A stretch of 6,362 nucleotides of DNA from Sedimentisphaerales bacterium (GTDB lineage Bacteria > Planctomycetota > Phycisphaerae > Sedimentisphaerales > SM23-30): positions 1 through 6,362 of the forward strand of contig DAOWIP010000159.1 in the NCBI GenBank assembly GCA_030640865.1. The letters run 5' to 3'. Of the stretch, positions 6,250 through 6,362 are shown piece after piece. A model generated the notes under the pieces. That model saw only the letters and a program-made list of their open reading frames with translations. It was not told the DNA's origin and searched no databases. Both the position numbers and the translations under genes were made by a program. Within the stretch, counting starts at the first letter, position 1, and each line of letters starts with the position of its first letter.

Positions 6250-6362
6250 GGGCTTGCTGAATAACTTATTTTTTGCATCCCGCTATCTACGGCGGCCCAT
6301 CGCAGCAGTATTTCAAGCCGCCATCTGCATGTCCCAATGCCTGTTGCGATACCCGGCAGCAT
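6250..6362 (-). mobile_element. Putative insertion-sequence end, truncated by window edge
   Basis: GGGCTTGCTGAATAA (6250-6264) has the look of the terminal inverted repeat of many DDE-transposase insertion sequences, whose ends often read GGGCTTGYTGAATAA or similar. The AT-rich bases just outside (TAATATTTA, 6241-6249) would be a typical target. Base composition changes at this point, from mixed spacer to GC-rich sequence towards the right edge. Only one end is inside the window, so the family, the target duplication and the completeness of the element cannot be judged. Confidence 0.45.
6313..6362 (-). CDS. Possible C-terminus of a transposase (partial)
   Basis: One minus-strand frame reads AAGYRNRHWDMQMAA and then stops at 6315-6313, about 50 bases inside the putative element end. 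That is where the last codons of a transposase are usually found. The peptide is basic and aromatic, which would suit such a tail, but fifteen residues cannot establish a family. The call depends on the terminal-repeat interpretation of 6250-6264. Confidence 0.3.
   Translation of the reverse strand, partial: AAGYRNRHWDMQMAA

Overview
The window is bacterial chromosome, probably from an environmental or uncultured lineage. Three long genes have clear Shine-Dalgarno-type starts or family matches. The intergenic DNA is rich in palindromic repeats, and an insertion-sequence-like end lies at the right edge. The sequence does not fix a phylum. The two right-hand genes are of intermediate base composition (sampled 60-base rows count 50-52% G+C). 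The left-hand gene is clearly AT-richer (sampled rows 33-35%), which suggests a separate origin.

Layout: (1) 1-164 is non-coding. It has an AT-rich degenerate repeat at the left edge and one arm (72-141) of a long inverted repeat. (2) 165-1934, minus strand, encodes a 589-residue single-chain DUF262/DUF1524 protein of the GmrSD type, a family of nucleotide-dependent nucleases used in anti-phage defence. (3) 1935-2266 is a 332-base gap holding the second repeat arm (2041-2111) and several further hairpins. (4) 2267-3688, minus strand, encodes a 473-residue protein of the L-fucose/L-arabinose isomerase-like family. (5) 3689-3877 is a divergent promoter region. (6) 3878-6064, plus strand, encodes a 728-residue protein with a helical-repeat N-terminus, a middle domain that looks like a degenerate MAF-type domain, and a C-terminal CgeB-like glycosyltransferase domain. 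(7) 6065-6362 is non-coding, ending in what looks like the terminus of an insertion sequence and the last codons of its transposase.

No single pathway links the three genes. The isomerase and the glycosyltransferase diverge from one short region and could share control, but nothing shows a shared substrate. The most notable structure is the pair of about 70-base inverted repeats enclosing the nuclease gene almost exactly. Their outer and inner blocks are nearly identical. The central hairpin differs in sequence between the arms yet stays base-paired in both. Together with the AT-rich composition, this suggests a one-gene defence cassette inserted between, or carried by, structured repeat elements.
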